A stretch of 64,000 nt of DNA, taken from Azorhizobium oxalatiphilum (GTDB lineage Bacteria; Pseudomonadota; Alphaproteobacteria; Rhizobiales; Xanthobacteraceae). The stretch lies in contig NZ_BMCT01000001.1 of assembly GCF_014635325.1 (NCBI RefSeq), positions 186,001 to 250,000 on the forward strand, given 5' to 3'. This document shows positions 35,302 through 44,423 of this stretch, in pieces. Made by a program: the position numbers and the translations under genes. The notes beneath the pieces are model-generated. The model was not told the DNA's origin, did no database searches, and saw nothing but the letters and a program-made list of their open reading frames with translations. Position 1 is the stretch's first letter, and each line of letters begins with the position of its first letter.

Positions 35302-35670
35302 ATGATGAACGCCATCGACATGAGCGTGTTCGCGCGCAGTGCGGGTACGAACGTGACATTTCCCGCTGGTGCAACGATCTTCAGACAAGATGATCTGCCT
35401 GACAATATGTACGTAGTACAGTCGGGCACCATCGAGATGATCATAAATGGCAAGGTGGTTGACCTTTGTGGCCCCAAGGAAGCCTTTGGCTTCCTGTCGG
35501 TTATTGACGGTGAACCGAGGACTGCCACGGCCCGTGCGCGCGAGGCGAGCGAGGTTTCGGTCATCGATCCTCAGCGGTTCCGCTTCATGGTCAGCGAGAT
35601 TCCGCATTTCGCCGAATACATCATGTCGGCGATGGCGCATCGCATCAGGGGCATGAAGGAAGCCATCTGA
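35302..35670 (+). CDS. Stand-alone cyclic nucleotide-binding domain protein
   Basis: A 122-residue protein consisting of a single cNMP-binding beta-roll: FPAGATIFRQDDLPDNMYVVQSGTIEM (about 20-46), then FGFLSVIDGEPRTATARARE, the phosphate-binding-cassette position, and a C-terminal helix. There is no DNA-binding or channel domain. The cassette has GEPRTATARA, so a nucleotide could bind, but the ligand is unknown. ATG 35302 (or 35305) follows GGGGAGGG. GC is lower than the neighbours. It is monocistronic. Confidence 0.85.
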   Translation: MMNAIDMSVFARSAGTNVTFPAGATIFRQDDLPDNMYVVQSGTIEMIINGKVVDLCGPKEAFGFLSVIDGEPRTATARAREASEVSVIDPQRFRFMVSEIPHFAEYIMSAMAHRIRGMKEAI

Positions 35671-35873
35671 GCTTCGCCGCCGGGACTGGCGGCCGGGACG
35701 ATGTACCCGGCTGGCCAACACCCGCTGCGCCACCTTGCAGCGCTTCAGGCGCATGCCCGGACTATTGAAACGCCCCCTCCCGACGCCGCCCTGCCTGTTT
35801 TCAGCCGGGGCCCCCGGTGCGGCAACGTCGCTGCTCCACCGGGGGAAATCGTCACAACGGGTGAGCGTCTGGC

Positions 35874-36395
35874 TCACTCGGTCGTGCAGACGATGCCTGT
35901 GCCGGGCGCCACCGTCACGTTGAGGACGTACTGGTCGCCTTTCTTGTTCAGGGCGAGGGGCGCGCGGATAACGGGCTTTTCGCCGCTATGCCACGTTCCG
36001 GTCAAGCAACGCGCTTCCGACTCTGATTTGAACAATTGCGAGTCGTAGGAAATATCGACTTCATCCCGTTTCTTGCCGTCTATTGTGACGTAGAAATCGA
36101 GCGCTGTTCTGCTGGATTGGTTTTGGCTGGATGACGTGCTGCACCCATCCCAGAATCCGCATGCTTCCGTATAGAATGTTTTGGATTCATTTTTACGAAG
36201 CTGTACAGGCTTTCCGATCTCCTTAAGCATCCACCTGTGCGTGGCATTAGGGCGGACGGAAATCTCCACCACGGCATCCCATTTGCTGGTGAGTGTTATA
36301 AAGTAGCCTTGCCCGGCACTGGCTGCACTTGCACCCAGGACCGATGCTGTCGCACCCACGAGTGCAGCGACGATAGAGCTCCTGAAAACGCCCAT
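35874..36395 (-). CDS. Secreted orphan protein, low GC
   Basis: A 173-residue protein. It has a Sec signal peptide (about 1-28, ending ASAG) and a mature part with QGYFITLTSKWDAVVEISVRP and TEACGFWDGCSTSSSQNQSS. Four Cys (two close together, two near the C-terminus) suggest disulfides. I do not recognise the family. Base composition is clearly less GC-rich than the surroundings, including upstream sequence to 36480, hinting at recent acquisition. The start at 36395 places the signal peptide correctly. Confidence 0.65.
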   Translation of the reverse strand: MGVFRSSIVAALVGATASVLGASAASAGQGYFITLTSKWDAVVEISVRPNATHRWMLKEIGKPVQLRKNESKTFYTEACGFWDGCSTSSSQNQSSRTALDFYVTIDGKKRDEVDISYDSQLFKSESEARCLTGTWHSGEKPVIRAPLALNKKGDQYVLNVTVAPGTGIVCTTE

Positions 36396-36569
36396 AACAA
36401 TCCCCGTACGAACAAATCGAAGCGCCAACATCTGTGCGCCGGGGAGGAGAATGACACCTCCCGACATTATGTTCTACGGCTGTTGTGACGGCGTTGATCT
36501 GCGGGAGTGCTGGCGTTGCTGGGTCGCATCACCCCTTTCCCACGCCCATTCCCCGCGAGAGAATGTCTT

Positions 36570-36607
36570 GGAGCGTTCTGTATTTCCATGAAACACGGAA
36601 ACGCTCC
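36570..36607. repeat. Dispersed inverted-repeat element (copy 1)
   Basis: GGAGCGTT..GT.TTTC-cat-GAAACAC..AAACGCTCC, an imperfect palindrome. It is preceded by gagaatgtcttg. A closely related palindrome (52151-52185) with gagaatgtcttg nearby shows the two are copies of one element. The 283-bp gap here (36396-36678) has no gene. Confidence 0.7.
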
Positions 36608-36678
36608 AAGGCAATTGATGGAGCACGGATGGTGGCCGTTTCAGGCCATTTCGGGGAGGGTGGGCAACGTATCGAAGG

Positions 36679-37017
36679 TTAGGGCTTCTTTGCGGCGTCG
36701 AACGCCTCCAGGGCACGCGTCGAATACACGAGCGCAGCGCCGGCGTTCATGGCGACGGCGACGCCGAGCGCCTCCGCGACCTCTTCCTTTGTCGCCCCCT
36801 CCTTGACCGCTTCATTGGCGTGGACCGAGATGCATCCGTCGCACCGTGTCGTCACCGCGACCGCAAGTGAGATGAGCTGGCGTGTCTTGGCATCGAGATG
36901 CCCGGTCTTCGCGCCCGCTGCGCTGGCTGTCAGGTAGCCTTCGACCGTTCCGGGAGACAGCTTCTGAAGTTCGCCGACATTGGCCAGGAGATGTTCGCGG
37001 TTCGCATTCCAATCCAT
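36679..37017 (-). CDS. Carboxymuconolactone decarboxylase-like (AhpD-type) protein
   Basis: A 112-residue all-helical CMD-family protein. The redox motif is CDGCISVHANEAV (about 61-73: Cys-x-x-Cys-x-x-x-His), typical of AhpD-like peroxidase-reductase members rather than true decarboxylases. It has LDAKTRQLISLAVAVTTRC before it and ATKEEVAEALGVAVAMNAG after. GGGGGAAAT precedes the ATG. It stands alone, so the partner reductant is unknown. Confidence 0.9.
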   Translation of the reverse strand: MDWNANREHLLANVGELQKLSPGTVEGYLTASAAGAKTGHLDAKTRQLISLAVAVTTRCDGCISVHANEAVKEGATKEEVAEALGVAVAMNAGAALVYSTRALEAFDAAKKP

Positions 37018-37412
37018 TGCATTTCCCCCTTCGATTTTTGTCGTTATTCAGGCCTCGACCGATGGTGCTGCCGGGCGCCGACGGCGCGTGCGATGCCGCC
37101 AAAGTGTGAGCCCCTGCACAAGGATTTTGCGACGGCAGAAGGGCTCGCCGGGCAACACCGCGTCCATCATCACACCGCGGACCGGCACCGACAATAGTCG
37201 CCGGGATGGATGGACGTTGTTTCCATCGCGCCCGGTTTGCTCTGCCTTCGGTCACGTCCGGAATGTCCGGTTGCCACCCGTTGCGGGCAGCGGGCGCGCA
37301 GCCAGCGAACGTCTGCATGGGGGTATCTGCACGCCTTGCGCATCACCCCCATCCCCCGCTAGCCTCCCTCCATCTCCCCTCCGCCCCAAGGCGCAAGAAC
37401 GAGCACAAGAAA
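37018..37412. other. Intergenic region, no recognisable feature
   Basis: About 395 bases. The open frames across it are not convincing (no ribosome binding sites, Arg/Ala-rich nonsense). It must contain promoters for the divergent genes at 37017 and 37413. Confidence 0.4.
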
Positions 37413-37601
37413 ATGCCCAAGCTGTCGGACCTGGAGGTCGTCATGCTCGATGATACGCAGAAGGCGGAATTCAGCGGGTATGCGGGCTTCGGCTTCTATC
37501 TGGTGGACCGTGAGCACAACGTCTACGCCGGCCCGTTCCGGTCCCGCGCGGCCGCCAATTATCATCTGGACGAACTCTGGGAGCAGCGCCGCACCGGCTG
37601 A
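37413..37601 (+). CDS. Small orphan protein, 62 residues
   Basis: A soluble protein starting MPKLSDLEVVMLDD and containing GYAGFGFYLVDREHNVYAGPFRSRAAANYHLDELW. This stretch resembles a compact beta-hairpin plus helix, with aromatic and acidic residues. No family is recognised. A later Met at 37443 could be the start instead. It converges with the glycosyltransferase gene at 37620. Confidence 0.6.
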   Translation: MPKLSDLEVVMLDDTQKAEFSGYAGFGFYLVDREHNVYAGPFRSRAAANYHLDELWEQRRTG

Positions 37602-37619
37602 GCCGAGGCCATCCGGCCC

Positions 37620-38708
37620 TCAGGTCTCCCGCCGCAGCAGCGTCCGCCAGCTCATCGCGAAGCGCTCGAACGACATTGCGTCCGCATGCGCGTGCAGCCG
37701 CGCCAGACGGCGGTTCTTCTCGTCTCCGGACATGCGGACCAGTTGCCGCATGGCGCTGCTGATCTGCGGCACGGAGCGGGGATTGACCATCAGCGCGCCG
37801 TCATTCACCGCCTCCACCAGCGCGCCCTCGTTGCTGACGATGGGCACCAGCCCGTTGGTGGCCGCCTCCAGCGCGGGCAGGCCGAAGCCTTCCAGCAGGC
37901 TGGGCAGGACGAAGCCGCAGGCGTTGCGATACATCCAGCGGACCTCGCTGTCCTTCAGATAGCCGAGCCAGCGCACGCCCGGCGTGTCGGCAATCAGCGT
38001 CTCCAGAGCCGCCGAGCCATAGCCGCGTGGCCCGCAGATCAGGTAGTCCACCCCCTCATCGACGAGCCCCGACTGCACATAGGCTTCGATGCTCCGCTCG
38101 AAATTCTTGCGCCGCTCCAGCGCCCCCACCGTGAGGAGGAAGGGACGGGCGACCGCCTCCGGCCGCTCCACCAGCCCATCGGTGGAGGCGGCGCGCGTAT
38201 AGAGGGGGATCACGTCCAGAAACCGGAAGTCGCTGCCGAACAGGGAGGTGAACTGGTCGCGCGAAAAGGCGCTGACGAGGACGATGCCGGGCCGCGCCTG
38301 CGCGATCCGGCTATAGGCCGCCTGATAGAGCTGCACCGTGCGCCGGTCGAACAGCGCGGGCATGGTCAGCGGGCCGACGTCGTGGCACAGCACGATGTCG
38401 CGGGGCGACACGCCCGAGAACAGGACATAGAGCGGGTCGAGGAACAGAACCCGGCCGCGCCGGGGGGAGGGCGTCCCGCGTCCGAGCGGGAGGCCGGCGG
38501 CGCGCAGCTTCAGCTCCGCCAGCATGGCCTTCGCGAGGCATTTGCGGATCAGGCCACTGGGCTCGCCGGACAGGCGAAAGCGCCAGAACCTCTTGCTGCC
38601 CACGAAGTCGGCGCTGGCGGCCACCAGATCGCGGCACGCATAATAGGCTCCCGTGCGGTTGATCAGCGCCAGAGAGAAGTCGGCGATAAGGGCGCGATCA
38701 GGGTTCAT
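37620..38708 (-). CDS. Glycosyltransferase family 4 protein
   Basis: A 362-residue GT-B glycosyltransferase. The donor-binding half has LTVGALERRKNFERSIEAY (about 215) and LPSLLEGFGLPALEAATNGLVPIVSNEGALVE with the E-x7-E motif of GT4 enzymes. The N-terminal half holds the IVLCHDVGPLTMPALFDRRT and VLVSAFSRDQF stretches. A nucleotide sugar is transferred to an unknown acceptor, perhaps a surface polysaccharide. ATG 38708 has CGGGAG upstream. No other polysaccharide genes are nearby, so the pathway is unknown. Confidence 0.9.
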   Translation of the reverse strand: MNPDRALIADFSLALINRTGAYYACRDLVAASADFVGSKRFWRFRLSGEPSGLIRKCLAKAMLAELKLRAAGLPLGRGTPSPRRGRVLFLDPLYVLFSGVSPRDIVLCHDVGPLTMPALFDRRTVQLYQAAYSRIAQARPGIVLVSAFSRDQFTSLFGSDFRFLDVIPLYTRAASTDGLVERPEAVARPFLLTVGALERRKNFERSIEAYVQSGLVDEGVDYLICGPRGYGSAALETLIADTPGVRWLGYLKDSEVRWMYRNACGFVLPSLLEGFGLPALEAATNGLVPIVSNEGALVEAVNDGALMVNPRSVPQISSAMRQLVRMSGDEKNRRLARLHAHADAMSFERFAMSWRTLLRRET

Positions 38709-39007
38709 GTGCTCCCGTCCCGGAAAGAGAGGGAAGCCGCGGCGGCATGCCCGGCCTCGTCTGCGGAGCAGGGTCGCGCGCTCCTGCATGCTGACGGAAG
38801 ATGCCGTCCCGGCGCGGGGCCACCGCCGTTTTGACAGCTGGCTTTGTTGCAGTGCGGTCGGCGGCGTTGGCCTATCCGTTTTACTTAAGACCATACCGCT
38901 CTTGAGCTGCCCGCCGTGGTCGGTGGCCGGCTATACTGCGCGCCGGCTTCGGGGGGCGGCCTAGGTCGGATCGACATTCAAAACACAACGCCAATGCAGC
39001 AATAGAC

Positions 39008-39117
39008 CGTCATGGCCGGGCTTGTCCCGGCCATCCACGCCGGGCCGACGGTGCTGACCTCTAAAGACTGATCCCAGCGGAACCGCGTGGATGCCCGGGA
39101 CAAGCCCGGGCATGACG
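39008..39117. repeat. Inverted pair of REP-like elements
   Basis: Forward copy 39008-39039 (cgtcatggccgggcttgtcc then cggccatccacg) and inverted copy 39085-39117 (cgtggatgcccgggacaagc then ccgggcatgacgg). Same family as 25765-25909. They lie in the 450-bp gene-free gap 38709-39158; nothing else is seen there. Confidence 0.8.
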
Positions 39118-39158
39118 GTGTTCTGTTGAAAAACGAGCCCGTTGAATGTCGATCCCTC

Positions 39159-40067
39159 CTACCACCTGATGGTCGGCTCCGTGGTGCCGTCGGGCATCTG
39201 CCAGCGGCGGAAGGTCTGGCGGCCGGATGCCGGTCTGTCGGGTGCCCATTGCGGGTTCGGCACATCCACCTGCCGCATGCCGGCCGCCTCCGGCGTCCAG
39301 TCGGGCGCGTCCATCCAGAGCCGGAGGCCGGGTGTGTCCGTCCCGTTCCCGCGCAGCGCGAAGCGGCGGGCGGCGGCCAGTTCGCTGAGCCGGTCGCGCA
39401 GCGCATCCGGGGCATAGACCGCTACCCGGAGCAGAAAGCGCGGTGTGGGATCGGAAGGCGTGACGGGCGCCGAGCCCGGCAGGTTGGGATCGAACCGGGG
39501 CGAGCGCGAGAGGTCCGTCAGCGAGAGTTGCAGCCTGTTGCCCGAGACGCTGGTGAGCGTGGCATAGACCTTCCGGTTGTTGGTGGAATTGCTGTCCATC
39601 TCATCGCCGGGGCGGAACAGGGTTTCCGCCTGCCAGCCTGCTTTCAGCAACTGGTCCGTCAGCGCGAGCGCCCGCCGGTCGGCCTCCGGGAAGGGGAGGG
39701 GCTGGTCGTACAAAGTGGTGTCGAAATCCGCCACCACGCCCGCGCTCTGCCCGACCATGAGGATGCGCCCCGGCGGCAGATCGAAGCTGGCCGCCACATC
39801 CTCGAACCGCACCGCCACCCAGACATCGGTGAAGAAGAGCGTGCTGTCGTCGCGGTGCCTGTCCACGGCGATCGTATAGGCCCGTGGCCCGCCCGGCCCT
39901 TCCTTCAGCTCATTGGCCGTCATGAAGGTGCCCACCGTCTCGCCCAGCCGCAGGCGGATGGGGCGCGCGGTGCCCGTGGCGGGGTCGGAGGGCAGGGCCT
40001 GATAGACGCCGGCCCCCGCCAGCACGGCGGCGGCGAGGGCGAGGCCGAGCCATGTGCGTCTCTTCAT
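39159..40067 (-). CDS. Membrane-anchored or exported protein of unknown function
   Basis: A 302-residue protein. A single N-terminal hydrophobic segment (about residues 6-23) may be an anchor or signal. The rest is a globular beta-rich domain with VWVAVRFEDVAASFDLPPGRILMVG and NRLQLSLTDLSRS and a C-terminal part ending RRWQMPDGTTEPTIRW. No family is recognised. The frame continues upstream through the antisense of the kinase gene; the start at 40067 gives a sensible N-terminus. It is divergent from the histidine kinase, 249 bp away. Confidence 0.7.
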   Translation of the reverse strand: MKRRTWLGLALAAAVLAGAGVYQALPSDPATGTARPIRLRLGETVGTFMTANELKEGPGGPRAYTIAVDRHRDDSTLFFTDVWVAVRFEDVAASFDLPPGRILMVGQSAGVVADFDTTLYDQPLPFPEADRRALALTDQLLKAGWQAETLFRPGDEMDSNSTNNRKVYATLTSVSGNRLQLSLTDLSRSPRFDPNLPGSAPVTPSDPTPRFLLRVAVYAPDALRDRLSELAAARRFALRGNGTDTPGLRLWMDAPDWTPEAAGMRQVDVPNPQWAPDRPASGRQTFRRWQMPDGTTEPTIRW

Positions 40068-40316
40068 GCGGGGCAGGGGGCTGTGCGGGCCGGGTGTCGC
40101 CCGTCTGCGCGGAAGCTCAAGGGTCCGTCCGTCTCCGTTTCCGAAACCTTCGTTCTCCGGGCGATCCGGCCGGTCAGCCGGGATTGCCCGGAATGGTGCG
40201 TCCGACTGTATAGTTAGGTGCTGCGTGCGCCCGAGGCCAGTCCGAGGGGGGGCGCGGCAATATCCGCCAACAGACCGGCCACGGCACGGCCGGCACCAGA
40301 GCGGGACGGGAGGGAC

Positions 40317-43300
40317 ATGCTTCAGGCCTGGGTCGTCGTCATTCTGGCGTTCGCCTATATCGGCAGCCTGTTCGCGGTGGCGAGCTTCGGCGACCGCTGG
40401 TCGCCCGGCCGTGTGCTGGCCACCTCCCGGCCCTTCATCTATGCCCTGTCGCTGGCGGTCTACTGCACGTCCTGGACCTTCTACGGCTCGGTGGGCCTTG
40501 CCACCGCGCAGGGCTATGACTTCCTGACCATCTATGTCGGCCCGGTGCTGGTGATCGCAATTGGCACGCCGGTACTGCTGCGGGTGGTGCGGCTCGCCAA
40601 GGCCCACAACATCACCTCCATCGCCGATTTCATCGCCGCCCGCTATGGCAAGAACCAGGGCATCGCCGCGCTGGTGGCTCTCGTGGCGGTGGTCGGCGCC
40701 ATCCCCTACATCTCGCTGCAACTCAAGGCGGTGGCCGCCTCGCTGGTGGCGGTGATCGGGCATCTCACCGGCAATGAGACGGTGGGGCCGGTGGTGGGTG
40801 ATCTGGCCCTGTTCGTGGCCTTCGCCATGGCGGTGTTCGCCATATTGTTCGGCACCCGCCACACCGACGCCACCGAGCATCAGGAGGGCCTGATGCTGGC
40901 GGTGGCGACCGAGTCCCTCGTCAAGCTCATTGCCTTCCTCGCGGTGGGCGGGCTCGTCACCTTCGTCATCTTCAACGGTCCCGGCGATCTGTGGCGGGCG
41001 GCGGTGGCGGGGGGCGTGGCGACGCCCTTCCAGCACGGCGTCTCGCTTGAGAACTGGATCACCATGACGGTGCTGTCGGCGGGGGCCTTCGTGCTGCTGC
41101 CGCGCCAATTCCATGTGGCGGTGGTGGAGAACAAGAGCGAGGCCGAGATCCGCCGCGCCCGCTGGCTGTTCCCGCTCTATCTGGTGCTCATCAATCTGTT
41201 CGTGGTGCCCATCGCGCTCGCCGGCATGACGCTGTTCCGGGGCGGGGGCGTGGACAGCGACGTCTATGTGCTCGCCGTGCCGCTGGCCTCCGGCTACGAG
41301 GGCTTCGCGGTGCTGGCCTTCATCGGCGGCCTGTCCGCCGCCACCGCCATGGTGATCGTGGAATCGGTGGCCCTCGCCATCATGATCTCCAACGATCTGG
41401 TGGTGCCGGTGCTGCTGCGCCGCCGGGCGCGACGGGCCAACAGGGAGGGCGGCGGCGGGGAAAGCCTGTCCGCCCACGACATGTCGGAGACGCTGCTGCT
41501 GGTGCGGCGCGCCGCCATCTTCGCCATCATGTTCCTCGCCTATCTCTATTACCGCACCACGGGCGAGGTGCAGCTGGCGCAGATCGGCCTGCTGTCCTTT
41601 GCCGCCATCGCGCAGGTGGGGCCGGCCTTTGCCGCCGGCCTCATGTGGCAGCGGGCCACCGCGCGGGGAGCCATGGTGGGCATCCTCATCGGGGTGGGCA
41701 TGTGGGCCTACACGCTGCTGCTGCCGAATCTGGCCGATGCCGGGCTCGTGCCGCGCGCCATCGTGCTGGAGGGGCCGTTCGGCCTCGGCTGGCTGCGCCC
41801 GACCGCGCTGCTGGGGCTGGAGGCGACGCCGCTGGCCCACGGCGTGGCGTGGAGCCTCGCGCTCAATACGCTCAGCCTCATCATCGTGTCCTTCCTCACC
41901 CGGCCCAGCGACATCGAGCGGGTGCAGGCGGGGCTGTTCGTGCCCGGCGGGCAGGCCATGGTGCGCCCGCCCTTCCGTCGCTGGCGCTCGGCGGTGGGCA
42001 CGGAAGAGCTGATCGCCACCGTCGCCCGCTATCTGGGACAGGAGCGCACCCGCTCGGCCTTCGACACCTTCGCCCGCGACAATGGCATCCGGCTCGATCC
42101 GCTGCGCGAGGCCGACGCCCATCTGGTGCGCTTCGCCGAGCATCTGCTCGCCTCCGCCATCGGGGCTGCCTCCTCGCGCCTCGTGCTGTCGCTGCTGCTG
42201 CGCAAGCGCACCGTCTCCACCAAGGCGGCGCTGCAATTGCTGGACGATGCCTCCGCCGCCATCCAGTACAATCGCGAGCTGCTGCAGAACGCCATCGACC
42301 ATGTGGGGCAGGGGATCGCGGTGTTCGATCGCGAGGCCCGCCTCGTATGCTGGAACCGCGGCTTCGGCGCCATGCTGGACCTGCCGCCGGACTGCTACGC
42401 CATCGGCATTCCGCTCGCCGACATCCTCGCCAACGCCCCGCCGGACGGCGAGATGCCGCAGGCCGGCGCGCGCCTTGCCCGCTATGCCGCCGCCACCGGC
42501 GCGGTGCTGGAGCGCCTGAGCCAGCGCGGCGCCGTCATCGAGGTGCGCTCCGACCCCATGCCGGACGGCGGCACGGTGGTGACATATACGGACATCACCG
42601 CCTCGGTGGAGGCGGAGACCGCGCTGGAACGGGCCAACGAGACGCTGGAGCGCCGCGTGCGCGAGCGCACCGAGGAGCTGGAGCGGCTCAACGGCGCGCT
42701 GGAGAAGGCCAAGGGCGAGGCGGAGGAGGCCAACATCTCCAAGACGCGGTTCCTCGCCGCCGCCAGCCACGATATTCTCCAGCCGCTCAACGCCGCCCGC
42801 CTCTATGTGACCAGCCTTGTTGAGCGGGCACGGGGAGCGGATGCGGAGAAGCTCGCCGGCAATATCGATGCCTCGCTGGAGGCGGTGGAGGAAATCCTCG
42901 TCGCGCTGCTCGACATCTCGCGCCTCGACAGCGGCACGCTGAAGCCGGAGATCTCGCCCTTCCGGCTGGACGAGGTCCTGAAGCAGCTGCAGCTGGAATT
43001 CACCCCGCTGGCGCAGGAGAAGGGCATCGACCTGACCTTCGTGCCCTGCTCGCTCTCCGTGCGCTCCGACCGCCGCCTGCTGCGCCGCCTGTTGCAGAAC
43101 CTCATTTCCAACGCGGTGAAATATACGCCCAGGGGGCGCGTGCTGGTGGGCTGCCGCCGCCGCCGGGGGCGCCTCGTGGTGGAGGTGATCGACACCGGGC
43201 TGGGCATTCCCCGTTCCAAGCAGAAGCTGGTGTTCCAGGAGTTCCAGCGCCTCGACCAGGGCGCGCGGGAGGCGCGCGGGCTCGGCCTCGGCCTGTCCAT

Positions 43301-43835
43301 CGTGGAGCGGATCGGCCGGGTGCTGGATCATCCGGTGAGCCTGCGCTCGGCCTCGGGCAAGGGCACGGTGTTCGCGGTGACGCTGCCGGTGGCGGTGCCG
43401 CTGCCGGAGGAAAGGCTGGAGCTGCCGCCGCCGCCGCGCGGCGTGGCGCAGCTCTCGGGGCTCACCGTGCTGGCCATCGACAACGAGCCGGCCATTCTGG
43501 ACGGCATGGAGCTGCTGCTCACCGGCTGGGGTTGCCACGTGGTCAAGGCGCCGGATGTGGCCGGTGCGCTGGAGGCGGTGCGCCTCGCCCGCGCCCAGCC
43601 GGATGTGGTGCTGGTGGATTATCACCTCGACGAGGGCACCGGCATCGAGGCGGTGGCGGCGCTGCGCTGGCAATTGGGGCGCCTGCCGGCGGGCCTGATC
43701 ACCGCCGATCGCACCCGCAGGGTGCGCGAGGCGGCGCGGGAGGCGGATATGGCGGTGCTGCACAAGCCACTGAAGCCCGCCGCCCTGCGCGCGCTGCTGG
43801 CGCAGGCCCGCGTGGCGGGGAAGGCGGCGGAGTAG
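40317..43835 (+). CDS. SLC5-type hybrid sensor histidine kinase
   Basis: A 1172-residue protein. The N-terminus (about 1-560) is a sodium:solute symporter-like (PutP/SLC5) membrane domain with roughly 13 helices (ALSLAVYCTSWTFYGSVGLA, ITSIADFIAARYGK). It is followed by a PAS-like domain (IAVFDREARLVCWNRGF), a coiled coil, a HisKA domain with His818 in AASHDILQPLNAARLY, a HATPase (RLLQNLISNAVKYTPRG, GLGLGLSIVERI) and a receiver domain with Asp1101 in VVLVDYHLD. The layout matches NahK/CbrA-like sensors that may couple solute uptake to signalling. The ligand and response partner are unknown. ATG 40317 follows GGGAGGG. Confidence 0.93.
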   Translation: MLQAWVVVILAFAYIGSLFAVASFGDRWSPGRVLATSRPFIYALSLAVYCTSWTFYGSVGLATAQGYDFLTIYVGPVLVIAIGTPVLLRVVRLAKAHNITSIADFIAARYGKNQGIAALVALVAVVGAIPYISLQLKAVAASLVAVIGHLTGNETVGPVVGDLALFVAFAMAVFAILFGTRHTDATEHQEGLMLAVATESLVKLIAFLAVGGLVTFVIFNGPGDLWRAAVAGGVATPFQHGVSLENWITMTVLSAGAFVLLPRQFHVAVVENKSEAEIRRARWLFPLYLVLINLFVVPIALAGMTLFRGGGVDSDVYVLAVPLASGYEGFAVLAFIGGLSAATAMVIVESVALAIMISNDLVVPVLLRRRARRANREGGGGESLSAHDMSETLLLVRRAAIFAIMFLAYLYYRTTGEVQLAQIGLLSFAAIAQVGPAFAAGLMWQRATARGAMVGILIGVGMWAYTLLLPNLADAGLVPRAIVLEGPFGLGWLRPTALLGLEATPLAHGVAWSLALNTLSLIIVSFLTRPSDIERVQAGLFVPGGQAMVRPPFRRWRSAVGTEELIATVARYLGQERTRSAFDTFARDNGIRLDPLREADAHLVRFAEHLLASAIGAASSRLVLSLLLRKRTVSTKAALQLLDDASAAIQYNRELLQNAIDHVGQGIAVFDREARLVCWNRGFGAMLDLPPDCYAIGIPLADILANAPPDGEMPQAGARLARYAAATGAVLERLSQRGAVIEVRSDPMPDGGTVVTYTDITASVEAETALERANETLERRVRERTEELERLNGALEKAKGEAEEANISKTRFLAAASHDILQPLNAARLYVTSLVERARGADAEKLAGNIDASLEAVEEILVALLDISRLDSGTLKPEISPFRLDEVLKQLQLEFTPLAQEKGIDLTFVPCSLSVRSDRRLLRRLLQNLISNAVKYTPRGRVLVGCRRRRGRLVVEVIDTGLGIPRSKQKLVFQEFQRLDQGAREARGLGLGLSIVERIGRVLDHPVSLRSASGKGTVFAVTLPVAVPLPEERLELPPPPRGVAQLSGLTVLAIDNEPAILDGMELLLTGWGCHVVKAPDVAGALEAVRLARAQPDVVLVDYHLDEGTGIEAVAALRWQLGRLPAGLITADRTRRVREAAREADMAVLHKPLKPAALRALLAQARVAGKAAE

Positions 43836-43891
43836 GGGCTGTGTTCAGCCTGCCCGGGCTTGGTCGTTTGATGGCGGAAGGCGAATGGGCC

Positions 43892-44419
43892 TCAGACAAG
43901 CGCGCGCCGGTTCCAGGGCAAGATCCGAAGTAGGCTCGCCATGCCGCACCAGCCGGTCGTTCCTGCGAAGATCAGCCCGGCACCGACAAAGGCCGACAGA
44001 CCGAAGAAGGCCGGAGCGACCAGAAGCCCCAGAACCACGCCCAGCAACACCAGAGCGCCCGCCGTGATCTGCACTTGCCGCATGATCTCTAGGGGCTGAG
44101 AGCGGTCCGTGACCGTAGGACGGCCCGCGCCGCGCCACGCATCAATCCCGCCATCGAGAATGAAGGCCGTCGCAGATCCCGCCGCCGCAGCAGCCGCAGC
44201 GAGCTTCCCGGAATTGGTCGAGGTTCGCATGCCGGAGCGACAATGGAAGATGATCGGCCGATCGTCGGGCGGCAGATCGCCCAGACGCTCGAGCGGCAGG
44301 TTGAGCGCACCGGATATATGCTCCCTGCCGTATTCATCGGCATTGCGAATGTCGATGAGACGAGCACCGGCGTCGATGGCACGCCGGGCATCGTCGGGAG
44401 AGATGAGCTTCAACGTCAT
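43892..44419 (-). CDS. Rhodanese fused to a membrane domain (DUF2892-like)
   Basis: A 175-residue protein. Residues 1-110 are a rhodanese domain with Cys60 in FHCRSGMRT and the HISGALNLPLERLGDLPP segment. Residues about 115-160 form two hydrophobic helices (ALVLLGVVLGLLVAPAFFG and VGAGLIFAGTTG) of the DUF2892 type. It should handle sulfane sulfur at the inner membrane. It starts 4 bases after the ArsR/BigR-like regulator stop and is in one operon with it. Confidence 0.92.
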   Translation of the reverse strand: MTLKLISPDDARRAIDAGARLIDIRNADEYGREHISGALNLPLERLGDLPPDDRPIIFHCRSGMRTSTNSGKLAAAAAAAGSATAFILDGGIDAWRGAGRPTVTDRSQPLEIMRQVQITAGALVLLGVVLGLLVAPAFFGLSAFVGAGLIFAGTTGWCGMASLLRILPWNRRALV

Positions 44420-44423
44420 CGCA

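Noticed and set aside
34258-35877. 539-codon minus-strand ORF
   Set aside because: Runs antisense to two recognisable genes and has no family motifs.
39159-43763. 1534-codon open frame on the minus strand
   Set aside because: Most of it is the antisense of the histidine kinase gene; it is His/Arg/Gln-rich shadow sequence. Only the part from 40067 downward looks like a real gene.
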